64,000 bases of DNA from Phytoseiulus persimilis (lineage: Eukaryota; Arthropoda; Arachnida; Mesostigmata; Phytoseiidae): NCBI GenBank assembly GCA_037576195.1, contig CM075102.1:9424001-9488000 (forward strand), read 5' to 3'. Positions 10,909-24,064 of the stretch are shown here, piece by piece. The notes beneath the pieces were generated by a model. The model was given only the letters and a program-made list of their open reading frames with translations, searched no databases and was not told the origin of the DNA. The translations under genes were made by a program, and so were the position numbers. Numbering within the stretch: the first letter of the stretch is position 1; each line of letters begins with the position of its first letter.

Positions 10909-13900
10909 TGCGGTTTGATTGCTGTGAGAAGCATCCCCGGCACATCGAGAGCCCTTGCTTCCGACAGCGGGTGATAGGGACTGATTCCCTGACTGGCCCG
11001 GTCGTTAACCGGAGTGGCTTGCCTTGCAGAGGGGTCAGAGGCTCTGTTTCTCATTCACATCGAGCAAGTGGGGCCGCGTGTTCGAGTCCCAGAGAAGCCG
11101 TTGATCTTCGACAAACGCTCAAGCTGGAATGGTCTGAGCATCGCATGTCCTGCGTCCGATCCCCGGTCAATGCGGGGAAATTTCGGGAAACATACCGGAC
11201 ACGGAAAACATGGCGGTTCGAGCGCCAACAACAACCGATTGCGTTGGGCCAGAAGCCGCATCAGAAACAAAGTTTTTCATGATCGGCTCGTGGTTTGTTC
11301 TCGGTATTCAGAGCACTGTTGACGAATTCTCTTGACGCTCCGCCCCCACAGTGTTACCGTTGAACTGACGAATTTCGCGGATCGAAAGAGCTAGGACTGT
11401 GGCCCTTCTGAGAATCCGATGCGTCTCGACGGTTTGCCATCAGACTAACGCATCCAAATGGAAGACTGGTGCGCTCATCTGAACGGTTGCTTAGAAAATA
11501 GCTTATTTGGAATGTCGGCGCTCTTTCGAATGTAATTTGTGATCCGTTACCGGAACGTTAATCGATCGAGCTCGAATACTCCTCCATTCCTCCTCAATCA
11601 ACGACTCCTTCAATGCCCTCCCTGCCCAAGCTCCCCGCAATTCGTCGTCTCGGTCGTCCGTTTAGCCATTCCAAGAGCACCCTGAGAGTTCTCTTCGGAG
11701 CTGAGACGAGCGGTGGGAACAAGAAAACTGAAAAGACGGTATCGTGAAATGCCTGTTGACACGAAAGTGACCATCGACAAAAGTGGGCAACTATCATCAT
11801 TGCCCTTCTTGGAGGGGGAGAAGGGGGAGGGGGTGTTGATATCGCTGTCACCGCTTCGACCGCTGCTCGGGCCGCAAGCGCTTCTGAGGAGCTGTCAGTC
11901 AGAGGAGTTGAAATGTAGAAAACGCCTCCAACTCCACCCATTCTGAACATTCTCAATGCAGCAGCGCCATCACCGCCGTCGTCAGCATTAAGCTCTTTGA
12001 ATGGTTTCGGTTCACTCTCGTTTGCGAGCTCTATTCTTCTCCCTCCCAGGCATTCGAACGAGCATCTCACACTGCGTCGCTAATACCCTCGCTGCAACAA
12101 TGGATCTAATATTGGATGTATGGATTTGATAAGGTTGACGCTGCCAAGGAGAAATTCCTCCGTCGCTCGCACAAGCTACCGTCGAAGGGTCTGAGCAGTT
12201 CAGAAGCCACTCAAGAGTCGAGCGCGGAATCTTGACGACAACTCAGGAGGGTGAGGGGCAGGAGAACTCGTTCCACGACGCGCACTGGAAGAGTCGTAGT
12301 CCGGGTCGAAATCGTGGTGAAGTCAGAGGGTTCCAACTGGAGTCTTGCCCGCACCCAAAGAAAAACCAAGAGGGGTAGATGCAGCCTATTCAATCATTCG
12401 TCATTCCGAGGTCCGAAGGAGCTAGAGGTCGTTGCCAAGGATGAGATAGGATGCAGGACCGTCCATTACTCGTTGCCAGACAGGATGAAGCATCATTCAT
12501 CAGCACACCTCGATCCGGATTCGACAAAGAAGTTGGAAAGCACGTGTTTGTACTTCGCAAGAGTACGTTCCCGTTTGGATTTCCGTCGTTCATCCCTACT
12601 CGTTCTCATGGATCGCTCCAGGATGAGCTTTGCGCCCTTGGAATTCGGGAGAAAATCCACCACTCACCGAAACGAGAACATTGAGTCAGTGTTTCTCTCC
12701 CTTCGGATTGATATTAATCGCGCTGGAGACTCGATTCCGCCGAGAGCTATTCTCGGACACACTCATCGTGCGTCTGCTGAGACCCCGAGAGGGCGTGGCC
12801 ATGATCACATCAGTCTCGACATCTTATTTTCTGTCTCTTTTGAATCCCTTTGATTCTCTCCTCTGCACCATCTATAGTGGAGTTCCTCGATCGCTCACTA
12901 ACCCGTACAAATCTGGTCACACGGCTTTTTGTCCGGCCGCTGGCACTCCTGATGGCAGTGCTGGAGGCTGTGCTCATGAGCAACAGAAGTGAACATCTAA
13001 CCGCAGAATGACACAATACAACAATGATAACAACAAGCAAAAGGAGGCGGGATGGATCAACGGCTGACTACCTTCGGGAAAGAGAGCGCGCTGTACATCA
13101 CAACTTTCTCTCGACGGCCGCTGTCTTCGGACTGCGCTCGTCGGGGACATTGTTACGGCCGAAGGCTCCACAGCTTCAAACAAGTCGACGGTCGGACCGA
13201 CGAACACACGAACTCTATTCAGCCCGATTTCTGTGAGTTTCTCGTCGTGCCTCTCGCGACTCACCGACTCATGACTCCGGCATTGTACGCTCCGAGAATC
13301 TATGAGCAACCAAACAAGCGTCCGTTGACAAATCCGTGGAGACGGAGGCATAGAGAATTTCATGGATGATCGATCGGAGGAAGGAATCTCGCAAGTCCAT
13401 GGATCTTGCACATCCCACCGAATTATTCCGACTTCCCCATCGGAACCATCTCGAGGGAACAATGCCGTGGGCTCGGAGCCCGGAATCGAAGCTCTGGGAA
13501 TTCAGGATATCCATCAGCACCAATATCTGACCGAATTCTCCTTCAAGCCGCTGATCACACGAAGGAGGTACGCGGTGACGTTTCACCGAAAGCTGAAGTC
13601 TACTGGCATGTAGTCAAGTGTTCGAGTGGATGCAACATGTGAGAATTTATAGCTGTATAAGATGAGGTTCGTATTTTGACGTCGCCTTCCATCCGGTGGA
13701 TACATCGCTCTTTCAGTTGGACGGGCAGAATCGGCCCAGCTTCTGAGCTCCGGCCCAGATGAAGAGAGAATCGTGGACGCATTGGAAGATGTGGGTCAAC
13801 CGAAAGATTTCCCTCGGTGCAAGTTAAACCAAGAATCTCGCTGAAGAGGGTGAAGACGAGGCAACTAGCGGTCATGAATTGTCGAGAATCCGCGGCCGCC

Positions 13901-16712
13901 CCCGGCCTGCGCGCCTCCATGTTGGCCCGACTTCCCAGATCACTCCTCTCGTGAGTATGAAGTAATCTCGTTCGAGGAGTCATTGTCAGTCAGAGAAGCA
14001 AGTGAGCAAAATAGAGCTGAGAGGAAGCGCGGTCGCGGTCCTCTGATCGAGGCGATGCTCAATCGATCCTGTTCAGAAACGTGTCTTGCTTTCTCTGTCG
14101 ACCGCTTCAGCACAATCCGCTTCTCCTTCTTTCGGACAAATTCCCATCGCTGCTCGAGGGAGCGGGGTGCATGGGCGCGAAGGCGACCGGGACGGCGGCG
14201 GCGGCGACATTGCTCTCTTTTCGAGGCGATCACTCCTCGACCACGAGGCCACAATTGAGAGCTCGTTCTGCTGTGTTCGTCGATTCGACGGGCCCTCAGA
14301 GACGATGACATGCACACAACGCACCCGATGCGGGGAGGGCGGTATCGTGTCGGCCAGGAATCGCGGCAGCCATTGCGGGACAGATGAAAGATAGTGAGGA
14401 AATAGGCGGCCGCCAACTTTAGCGTGGTTCCACTTTGTGGTGTCTCAGCTTCCGCCGAGGAGTGACTGTCCCAGCTGCCGCGGAAGGGCCGTGTTTATCA
14501 CCAACACCGCAACTTTTGTCATTATGAGCCCGAGGAACTGACTGAGTTCGCGAGACAGCGGAAGGAAGCAGCGGGACGCGAAGCATGCAGCAACAGCTCG
14601 GAAAAACAATGAAGAGCAGCAACATTTCACTGCCCCGACATCACGTGCTGCCATGCTGATCATACTCCGTCTCTACTCCTGCTGTTATGGAATCGATGCC
14701 GAATCGGTTTGGCTGAGGTCTGTTCCCTGAAAGCTCCACAGAGGAAAACTCGCCGCCAGATTCCAAACAGGAACGTTCCTTCCAACATGAGGAGAGGCCC
14801 CATCTGGCCCTTGTTCAGATAAGTTCATTCGCGGGGGAGAGGAAGAACGCCTTCTGCTCACTGCTTGTCAACTCGTTCGCTCGGTGGCCGTCAGCAACGG
14901 AATTTCCCCATGAACTGAAATTTTGACTCTGGCCAACCACCGCAGGCACTTGGCAGACTCTTCCAACATCTTGCCACCAAACCCTCGCTGGCAAGCAACG
15001 GCTCTCGAGCCCACAGCCGTTCCTGGACGCCGCATGGAGGTCCCGCGCATTCCGCTCGGCTCCCGGAGAGGATTCCGCATCTCTCACAGAGAGAGATAGC
15101 TGATGCAGCTTTCGCCGCTTTTTCGAGACCATCGAGTTTGATATACGTTGGCCTCCCCGCGATAATCCCATCTTCACGCGAGAACACTCCTCCCGCCGTA
15201 TCTGCTGGAGCCGGCTCCCTCATATATATCTTTATGAAAAATTTGGATAGAGAAATATGATGCCAAGAAAGAAGAAACGCTCAACGGTTCCTGCTCCATT
15301 TGGTCCCGCGGAAGCTGTTCCATGATGTTCGGACGATAAGTGTATTTGAGCAAGACGATAACTCAAGAACATATTAGGCCTCGGGGCAACGAGCCAAGCT
15401 GATCGAGAGACTTTGTTCCCTCAGCAGTTTCTTCGGCCGGAGAAAAAATCGTAGGAGTTCGGAAAACTGCTCTAACACTACAAGACTCTCGGGGCGCGCC
15501 GGCAACTTGAGTGTTATGCCGCCGAGAGTTGGTTTGCTCGGTCGGTCGGTCGCTTGGACGGCCAGAAAGACTGACAGTCAACGCCGAGATATGGAGCGTA
15601 CAATCGCTCGTTTTGCACAAACATGGGAAGATGTGCATTTTTCATTGTTATCTCCTCCAGCACATTCGTTGGCGACGATGATAACCTCTCGGAAAGCTAA
15701 CAGACGACATCCAAACATAGCAGCTCAGCGCGTCGGGTCCTCGGAAACGTGCGAATGCTCAACTAGAGTTTCTGATTTGGACAAGACACCACGGATCCAT
15801 CGATCTTTGGTGGAAGTTCCCGGTTGAGCTACCGAAAAGCTTCCCACGGAGATACAGGCTTATTCTGCTGAATCGAGAGAGACTCATCCGCTGGCCGTAG
15901 ATGTTGAAAGTTTGGACGATCCACCATCGCGTGCCGTGTCTTCATTGGATGCCGCTTCATCGCTAGCTGTCGAGATTCAGGGCTCACTCTTGCTCGACCG
16001 GGATCGAACAGCACAAGAAAAGAGCAGAATGCTCCGTAATTGTGGACGCCAGGAAGAGTTTCTGGAACGGATCGTTCTCGTTTTGTGAACCCAAACTTCC
16101 GAGTCGGCGGTCAGCTGTTTATATACCTCCAGCATATACCTGAGCAACAGGGTCCTGAGTGCGATGAAGAAAAATCCTCGGAGGGAGTTCGGCTGATTGA
16201 AACGCTACCGAGGGAAGATTATTCTCTCGCCCAAGTGACGTGAGTCGTGCTGTCGCACCTCTGTTTCTCCGACATTAAATTCGTCGAGCGGATGCTGTGC
16301 CACGCGGAGGCACGCTTGAGCTCATCGCTGGCGGCTCGTTCTCCCGTCGAAAAATTCACACCGTGTCGGAACGAGTGAATCTGCCCGCTTGACTGTTTTG
16401 ATGTCTTCCCGCCGCTCACTCGTCTGATGAGAGCTCGCTCCGCACACCACAAGTAGCATGCTCGAGTTGGGCAACAATTACGCGCTTTCATTACAGTCGC
16501 ATGCACGCATGGCACTTGCATTCTGACACCGCAGCCGAGCAACACTCCAATCGAGCTCGGCTGAGCCTGACAGAAGTTCTGTCCATCTTGAAGTCAATGA
16601 GAAAAATAAATTGGTCTGCATCGGCAAGCCGACGCCGCTAAGAAATAGCAACACACGCTGATTGGGAAAGGGAGAAATTCGAGGCACTTTCATCACGGTG
16701 CTGTAACACCCA
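10909..16712. other. No gene recognised; unassigned
   Basis: Frames of 60-200 codons occur on both strands, for example 12.25-12.85 kb plus and 14.8-15.2 kb minus. Most begin at non-ATG codons, overlap in several frames and show no family motif. A minus-strand ATG at 14625 starts a short signal-peptide-like frame ending at 14419, which I could not extend. The stretch lies downstream of the Atonal-family gene that ends at 16835. Confidence 0.35.
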
Positions 16713-16718
16713 TTTATT
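16713..16718 (-). terminator. Poly(A) signal of Atonal-family gene 1
   Basis: AATAAA reads on the minus strand about 117 bases after the stop codon at 16835. It implies a short 3' untranslated region and supports a single terminal coding exon. Confidence 0.6.
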
Positions 16719-16834
16719 GAGCTTCTCTACATACAATTACTTAGAGCTTTCATGATCACAGCGATTCTCTATTGATTATCGTCCAAAGCAGTAAATCCCG
16801 AGCAGGTACTTCGTAGTTGGCGACTTGGAAATCC

Positions 16835-17269
16835 TTACTGCAGGAGTTCCGAAAGGGCGTTGATGTAACTCTGTGCCATCTGGAGCGTCTCGTACTTCGA
16901 AAGTTTCCGATCGGAGCTGATGCCCGGAACGACCTCGCGGAGTTTGTCGAAGGCCACGTTGAGCCCGTGCATTCGTCGACGCTCGCGGGCGTTCGCAGCC
17001 AACCTTCGTTTCTTGACAACCGGCGCGGTCCCGACTCCGGGTTGGAAGTTCTTCATCACGAGCAACTGCTTCTTCTTGATGGGACTACTGTTGGCCCCGG
17101 GAGAGGTGTTCGGATCGGTGGACTCACTTATTGGCGACGAGGGCAGCTCTCGGAAGTCGTAACAGGTGGTGCCGGCCGTGTTGAACTCGGACGCCGCAAC
17201 ATCGGTCGCTTGGAACTGTTCGGAGTAGTCGAAGTACACTTGGCATTCGAACTGCGGCTTGAACTCCAT
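16835..17269 (-). CDS. ato: Atonal-family bHLH proneural transcription factor (copy 1)
   Basis: This encodes a single-exon bHLH protein of 144 residues. In the family these dimerise with E-proteins (Daughterless/TCF4), bind CANNTG E-boxes in the nucleus and specify sensory organ or neuronal precursors. The bHLH occupies the last 57 residues. It shows the Atonal-group basic region ([10 protein letters not shown]), a loop with [13 protein letters not shown], and helix 2 ending SELLQ immediately before the stop, as in insect Atonal. The N-terminal part is acidic and aromatic, then Ser/Pro-rich, with a short Lys stretch before the basic region. An ATG at 17281 is also in frame, but the one at 17269 sits in a better context (CCACCATGG) and is preferred; using 17281 gives 148 residues. 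A second family member lies at 47.8 kb. The basic region and helices look fully functional. Confidence 0.92.
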   Translation of the reverse strand: MEFKPQFECQVYFDYSEQFQATDVAASEFNTAGTTCYDFRELPSSPISESTDPNTSPGANSSPIKKKQLLVMKNFQPGVGTAPVVKKRRLAANARERRRMHGLNVAFDKLREVVPGISSDRKLSKYETLQMAQSYINALSELLQ

Positions 17270-17281
17270 GGTGGAAATCAT

Positions 17282-20200
17282 CGGAGCGGGCGGTCACTGA
17301 GCGCCGCTAGCGAGTCGTTTTGTGAGCTCTCTGTGACGCTCGCTGCGCTCGGCGTTCAACGTTAGACTGAAGTCATGTGTGTGATGTGATGTGCAGCCAG
17401 CCAGCCAACCGGGCCATGTGGTACTCGAGCTCCGACCCTCACCACGAGCGACGAAACCCCTCCCCGACGCCCGGAGCGGAGCGCGTGCCTGAAATGAACA
17501 TGACAGCGATCATTCGAAGAGCCTCCAATTACACGATGAACGGATGAATCCTCCCTTTCGAGGATTCACTGCACTATCCGACGCCGCTCCAGCAGCATCG
17601 ACCAGAAGTACCCGGAGCGGGAGTATCCGCTCCGGGCCTGTGTTCAGCGCGGTGACCGGGAGGGTAACCGCCTCGGGTTTCTCCTGAGTAAATAGTCAGG
17701 ACGAACGCAGGTGTACTCTAATCACCTCCTGGGGCTCATCAGAGAATTACTGAGCTATGTCGAGCTATCGGGACCGCGCGTTAACACGACAGGTCTCGAA
17801 ACTTTCGTACTCACAGCAGCATCTCATGCATGAACGCTGAGCGCCATCAGAAAAAAATGACTCTTCTCCGTCTCCTCATCCCCCTTCGCGAAACCGGATC
17901 CGGCTCCGAGGGCACGCGCACCAGGATGACCGCCGGGTAGCTAATGACTCGAAAATGCGGAGGAGGATGGATATCGCACCGAAACTAGAGAGCTCGAGGA
18001 AGAACATCGGTACTCATGGCAGCTTCACGAAAGGATCGAAGCCGTCCTGATACAACAGCACAGTTGCCGCGATTTCCGATTCCGAGAATTCCGGGAGACG
18101 TTCCGAAAGTGTCGATGTCGTTCATGCGAAACTCGCGCTGCTGGACGTTGAGTCGCGGCCCGTTCTTATCGAACCGCATCTCGCGGGAGATGAATGGCCG
18201 AACCGCCGGCTTCAGACCACCGCAAGCTCAACAGGAAACGCTGACTCGGCGATGCTGTCCTTGACCACCGGTGGGCTTGTTGCCGGAGCGGTCGTACGTC
18301 TCCGCCTCCATCGCGGTCCTGTTACCCATTGGCGCCAACGGTGGTGCTGAAATTTCCCCGGAGCTCGCCCAAGGGTTTGAAGCGCTGCGCCGAGGGCTGT
18401 TCGGTTAGTTTGGAGCTCGGCAAGCTGATGAGCCGGTCCACTATCTAACAGGTTGCTTGCCTCGCTGGAGCCAATTGACGAGGCGAGTCGTCGAGGAGAA
18501 CAACGGCCAAGAAGTGCGGTTGTTTCCGAGCGGAGAGGAATCTACTGAGCGGCCAACCAACGCCGCGATTGCCTCTCGGAGCGACGAGCCCAATCGAGTA
18601 CTCCGCCGGCAAGTTGAGAGAGAGTGACTATTTTAATGAACGCCCGAGTGCAAAACATCCCAGCACTGATCCGACTTTTTGCCTGAATGCTTTCAGACGC
18701 AGCTGTTCACCGGGATGGCTATCCGGGGGCAGACGTAGCCCTGGCCGTCGGGAAATACGCTTCCCGTTCCGGATTTCCACCGATGACGTGGAGACCGTTG
18801 GAGGACAGTATTCCTGGCAGAACTCGAACACTTCCCGACGCGTGATGGAGCCCGTTCCGAGGAGCTGTACGACAGACCGTCAGGTGCACGCCTGACGGTC
18901 GTCGAGTCACCGACTGGCTGCAACTGACGCTTTTCGGTGCTGTGTGCCGCGTACGCTGTTGTGGTACGCGCCGGTCGCGTGTCTTCTGGCGTCGGCCGTA
19001 GCAAATGCGTACCGCCGTTGGTTTCACCGACTGTCTGTCTGGTGGGCGCGCGCGCGCGCGGCAGCGACGCAGTCATGCGCACACAAGGAGCTCTCATGCC
19101 GCTCGGCTACCGCCGCCAATAGTTTGCTTTCGATTGAGCGCGTGGTTGACGGGACGAGCGGCGTAAAACGTCGCTGCGACCACCGGGTCGGGGCGAATCT
19201 CGGTGGGGCAGACGCAATGTTTCTCCGCTCTGTCGGGGAAATTCGCGCCGCCACGGAAGAGACCGGTGATATTCCAAAAATGAAATGCGCGATAAAAACC
19301 AGGAGAGCTCCGACGTCGATGGTCGGTCGTTTTCGCCGGACTCGTGAGTTTTACGAGGAGAAGAATCCAAGAGTGCGCTTCAGTGCCACGGCGCTGCGCT
19401 CTATCTGGCCGTCGGCCCGCCTCATGGCTGACGGGATATCGGTACGAATAGCTGGCTGTACGACGCCGGGTTCGGATCCATCAGCCATATGGCCTTGAAA
19501 CCATTCATGATCATGAACTCGTTGATGACCCAGCCGTTGTTGTTCCCCGTCTGCTGCTGCCACGGGCGCTGTTGTTCCCGTCGCCGCAGCATAATCGCTG
19601 TTTTTATGAAACCGACAAGCTTACAATGTTGGCGCGTGCTCCGTGCCCTTCTACCGGCGGCGACGCAACTAGTTCGCTCACTCACTCGCCACCTATCGGT
19701 TCTTTGCTCGTTCGCTGGCTGGCTGGAAGCAAGATTATTCAGAGCAACGGCTGCTAGAGCAGCAATATGAGCAACATATGGTTCCAATCGTTTTGGAGCG
19801 CTTCGCCCGCAGCGCGATCCAGAGTTGGACAAGCGGGCCTGTTGCGTACATGCAGACTCTCGATAGTGAAACAATCAGGCATATCCGAAGTTTCCCCCGG
19901 CTCTTGGAACGGAGTCCCCCGCGTTGCGATTTTCCAGAACCGTTTCCCTGGAGCCCTCCTTTTCGCGGAAGTTTGACTCGGTCCGGGTGGCTGGCTGCTT
20001 TCTTAGGCCTGAATCCTTGCATACTTTTGTCTCTTACTTAGTCCCCCGGGGCCGCCGCACTCAAGCCCGGCTCGGATAAATTCTGAGAAGCCTTTGTGCT
20101 CCGAGGAAGAATCATTGTTTAACAAGAGCGGTGAGCTTTCCTCCGTGTTTCTATTCGGTGCCTGGATCGCTGGTATGAATCGCGCCGGAAGATCTATTCG

Positions 20201-23030
20201 GGCCGCGAGGAGAGCCCAGACGGGGCTGCTCCCGGGGCCGGTGGGAATCGCTAGCTCCGAATCTCACCGAACATTATTCACGGGAAAATCCCCCCGCTCA
20301 GAGGTCGCCCCGTGACAGAAGTTGCTGGGAGACAGCCTGAGAGGTCAGGGGCCTGGAGGAGAACATCATTAAAGTCGTTCAATCTGGAGAAGTGTGAACA
20401 ATTCAAGTTTGAGAACTCAATGGCGATGAGGTCGGCGGCGGCGAAGTCGTTGAGGATCCAAATACATTATTTACCCCGGAGACCACCCCCGACGCCTTTT
20501 CGCTCGGTGTTCCGTCTGTGTCCGTGCGTTCAACGATCCCGGTGCTTTCTAGATACTGGCTACCTGTTGTTGCGGTCGTCGTCGTTGACGTCGCGGTCGT
20601 CGGTTGCTGCTATTTGCGTCTGAAGCCACTGGTGGGGGTTGTGTGTGTGGTATTGTGTAATAAAAATCATCGAACCTCCATCACTCTGGCGGCGGCCACT
20701 GGCTTTGTGGGCGGTAGGCACGCTTGTTAAGGATGAGGTGTTGATCGCCAGACTTGGATCAGCTTCCTTTTGAACCTGTTGTCGGCGGTGATATCCGACC
20801 GACAGATATTGTCGAATCGAAACTCATATCGACGACTGAAAATTCATCCATTCTTGACGGGTATTCTTATGAAATCGACATTTCCGAATGCCACTCGAGC
20901 CTGAAAGCCCATCAATGTTGCGAGAATTCATCCAACGGCTCTAGGACGCAAGAAAAAGCTCTGGAATCAGGCGGAGAGCGATGAGAACAGAAGAAGACCC
21001 GATGGCAAAGTGACAGCGACATCCCACCGAACTCTTCCGTTCTCCACGAATGCGGGCGGAACCGAATGCTTAGACAGGGGTTGCAACGCAAGGAACTAAT
21101 TTGCGGGATCATTTTCCGGAATCGCAGATTCCCCGCGAAATCGTCGGGGAAGTACTTGTGACAGAGATCACTTTGAAGCCACTGGAGAATTGAGGGAAAT
21201 GAGCTAGTGGTCTTATGTTACTCTGGCTCGATTGCATCCTTCGCCCGTTGGCTCCCGGCTGGCGGCGGCTTATCCGGTGCCCGGAGACATCAATGTTCGA
21301 ATGCGGGTAATCGTACAGTCGTCCATACCATACGAAGTCACCATATGCTGTTTTGGGTTCTGCGTTGCCCGTCGCGACCCCTGGTGGGTTTGGAGCCAAA
21401 CACTCCGAAGTCGATACCGCAAGCGCCGGTGAGGGCGCTGGATGGACATTCGACAGCTTCGGTTTCTGGAATCTTTTTCCAGAACCCAAATATCCGCAAG
21501 GCTGACTGCGGTAAAGTTCATCTTCTTATGGGTTTTTCCTTCCACGATCGAAACCGCTGAAAACATCGGAATTCCCGCCCCGACTCTCGGAATCAGGGCT
21601 GGGAAACGGGGAAGTCTTCAAAAATTTCTCTGAGCCCCGCATTCCGGAACTCTGTTGTTCCGAGCACATCGGAGTTTCGTTCAATCATCGATAATTTCGA
21701 TGCTCGGAGCGAACGCCGCGTTTCCCGGTTCTACCACTGCTGAGCGGTGCTTCCTGATCAGTAGCGTGAAATTATGGACGCGTGCGCTGCGCGTGGGGCC
21801 CGCACGGCTCGTGACGTCCGCAGCTTCCCCTCTGCTCTTAACTTTCTGTCGTATCGACACCGTCTGTTACCGCTCACTTGCCTCTGCTCTTCTGAGAATT
21901 TGAGAGTAAGTGTCGAGCTCGACGGATCAAGATCTTCCTTCCGTTGGATCGGCTGGGGGGCGATTTGACGGCAGCCAAACTTCTGCGGAATAGAAACAGA
22001 GCCTGTGGGATCTATCCCCCCTTCCTCGGGGGAATGCCAAGATTAATCCACTCCGAGTCTTAGAATGAGCTCTAGAGTTGGGAACTCCGTTCCGGAAAGC
22101 TCGCTTCAGACTCGATGCGATGGAGGGCGGCCCTGAACGAGGGCGCGTGAAGCCCCTCATTGAGCTCGAGGCCTCGTGTGGGACCCCAGAGGGCTAGTTG
22201 CTCGTTCCCTCCCTTCTACGCCGCCTCATCCTTCATGAATTTAAGATAGGCCCCTCTCGTACGCAGTGGCGTTCTGCCTAGCCTGGAGATCGCCGTCCTC
22301 CTCGAGGACATTGCACAAACGTTCGATGCAGAGATCGTTTCCGATGCCCCGCTCTCAAATCGGTCCCGAGAGGAACTGACCGCAATGTCTATCCGAGCGG
22401 CGGCCAGTGCGACCTCGAGTTGGGCTGTATCCGATTCGGAGCGTGGCTTCCGGAGGAAAGATGCGGATCTGCAGCCGTTGAGTGAACCGCGCTGTTCTCT
22501 CGGCTCTCTTGTCTGTTTCAATTACGCTGCGACTAGCACGATTGCGTTGGAGGAACTTCCAGTCGCGGAGCCTCAGCCTGGATCTCGCGCTCGATCCGGA
22601 ATGCTGCGCCGAGCGCAGTCGCGCCACCGACCAATATGAATTTCGCACCGCGGACACGTTGCATGAGATAGCTTGTTCGATGATTTTTGGTTTTTCCATC
22701 TATGACCGGGATCCCAGCTCGGGGTTTGAGCTCACCTCGATCGATCGGCGCGCCCATCATCCTCAATGGTCAGGGGAATACTCTCCACGATGGTCATCTG
22801 ATTGCATCGGAGATCCCGATTTCAACGCGACTCGATTGAAACGCCGATCTCAGCCGAACCGGCCCCGTGTGCGGCCAGTCGCCATCGGGAGCTGTTCGGG
22901 AACCAATTCGTCCAAATCAACAGCCGTCACATTCGGCCATTATTGACTGTTTAACTGTCCTAGTTACAGCGTTCAGGAAAGGATTTAGAGCGTTTCTCGA
23001 CTGACCGCAGATAACAGGAAGGATTCGCGA
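17282..23030. other. No gene recognised; upstream of Atonal gene 1
   Basis: This holds the presumed promoter region of the bHLH gene and otherwise unassigned DNA. Minus-strand frames at 19.4-19.9 kb and 21.1-21.5 kb, and short frames near 22.5 kb, look partly protein-like. They lack motifs, clear ATG starts or paired splice signals. A CG dinucleotide run lies at about 19047-19061. Proneural genes commonly have long regulatory flanks, so enhancers could be here, but none can be shown. Confidence 0.35.
17708..17713. promoter_or_regulatory. E-box upstream of Atonal-family gene 1 (candidate)
   Basis: CAGGTG lies about 440 bases upstream of the start codon of the minus-strand bHLH gene. Proneural genes often autoregulate through such E-boxes. 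The hexamer is short and expected by chance at this spacing, so the assignment is weak. Confidence 0.12.
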
Positions 23031-23065
23031 TATAAAATGAGGTGCCTTAATAGCCAATCACTCGT
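23031..23065 (+). promoter_or_regulatory. Candidate TATA promoter
   Basis: TATAAAA stands at 23031-23037, with a CCAAT sequence about 20 bases downstream and an initiator-like region about 30 bases on. A TATAAAA box in balanced-GC DNA is mildly informative. No recognised plus-strand gene follows, so this may be a chance match or the promoter of an unrecognised or non-coding transcript. Confidence 0.15.
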
Positions 23066-23428
23066 GACTGTCGGAGAGACGCACCGACCGACAAACGAAG
23101 TGACTGAGTAGCTGGTTGAGTGAGTGACGCTCGGGCGATCGAACAGACGGCGGCACATCTTCACAGCTCGAGAAGATCTCCGCTCAGATCAGAAAACTAG
23201 AGCCGAATCCGCAACGCAGGATCCCGGTGGTCTGACGAGACGTAGTCTTGTCACAGCGGAAACTTACGACGGCGGCTCGATAGATCCATCCAAACAACCA
23301 TCTAAGCATCCCATTTGAGAACCAGCTTGTTGTGTCGCCGATAACTAGACACCATTCAGAGCTCCACAGAGACCACCGAACGTTCTGATGCTTCCCGTTC
23401 GGGCTCAGTCGTCGCAATCACTCAAGCT

Positions 23429-23743
23429 TCATCCATCATTGAAGTGATTCGCTCCATGCCGATCCGTCCCGAAAACGCAAATCTGCGGCAGAGCAATTGG
23501 CCCGATCGAGTTTGCGGTACAATCTAAAGCGCGAGTTCCGGGTTGCACTCGAAGGGCCGTCCGGCCCGACTTCGCTCCATTTGAAAGATGAAGGACAGTC
23601 CTCGTGATCCGGCATTTTGTTTCTAGTTCAGCTGGACAGCTGGAATGATGATAACACTCGGATGACGCCCGACGTGACTTGGCTTCAAGCTTTTGAAATC
23701 TGGCCGCCGCCGGTGCGTCAACTAAGCGATCGAAGGGTGTCAT
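23429..23743 (-). CDS. Hypothetical ORF, 104 residues
   Basis: An ATG at 23743 opens 104 residues with a mixed composition that includes several Cys and ends in TGA at 23429. No motif or membrane segment is recognised. It lies just downstream of another ATG-started minus-strand frame (23816-24064), and the two could be parts of one spliced gene, but no donor-acceptor pair in matching phase was confirmed. Confidence 0.15.
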   Translation of the reverse strand: MTPFDRLVDAPAAARFQKLEAKSRRASSECYHHSSCPAELETKCRITRTVLHLSNGAKSGRTALRVQPGTRALDCTANSIGPIALPQICVFGTDRHGANHFNDG

Positions 23744-23815
23744 GAGAGATCGTGTTCGCAGATTTTACGCTCTTCAGAGCGAATCGCCCGTGCCGGACTA
23801 GCCGAAAAGGCCGAA

Positions 23816-24064
23816 CTACCGGAACATCCATGTAGACATCTCATGGCTCGAAGCTCGTCTCGAGAAATGCCGTAGACGCGGGAACGACGGGATACGGGCC
23901 CGAAGAGGAGTCCCCTGAAGCAGAACGCTTCCGAGCACAGTGTGCGTCGCGTCGACGGATTCTCCACCGAACTTGATCGCGTTTTCTCCCAAACTTTCGA
24001 GCTCCCCGGCACGTGAGGCGGTTGCGTGCACGATTCCTTTCTGGGTCTCATTGGCCGGATTCAT
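23816..24064 (-). CDS. Hypothetical ORF, 82 residues
   Basis: An ATG at 24064 opens 82 residues. The first 55 or so have a globular look (Gly, Glu, Ala, Val, Thr), then the frame turns Arg-rich and may run into non-coding sequence. This pattern would fit a real first exon with an unrecognised donor, but a chance frame is equally possible. The family is not recognised. Confidence 0.15.
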   Translation of the reverse strand: MNPANETQKGIVHATASRAGELESLGENAIKFGGESVDATHTVLGSVLLQGTPLRARIPSFPRLRHFSRRASSHEMSTWMFR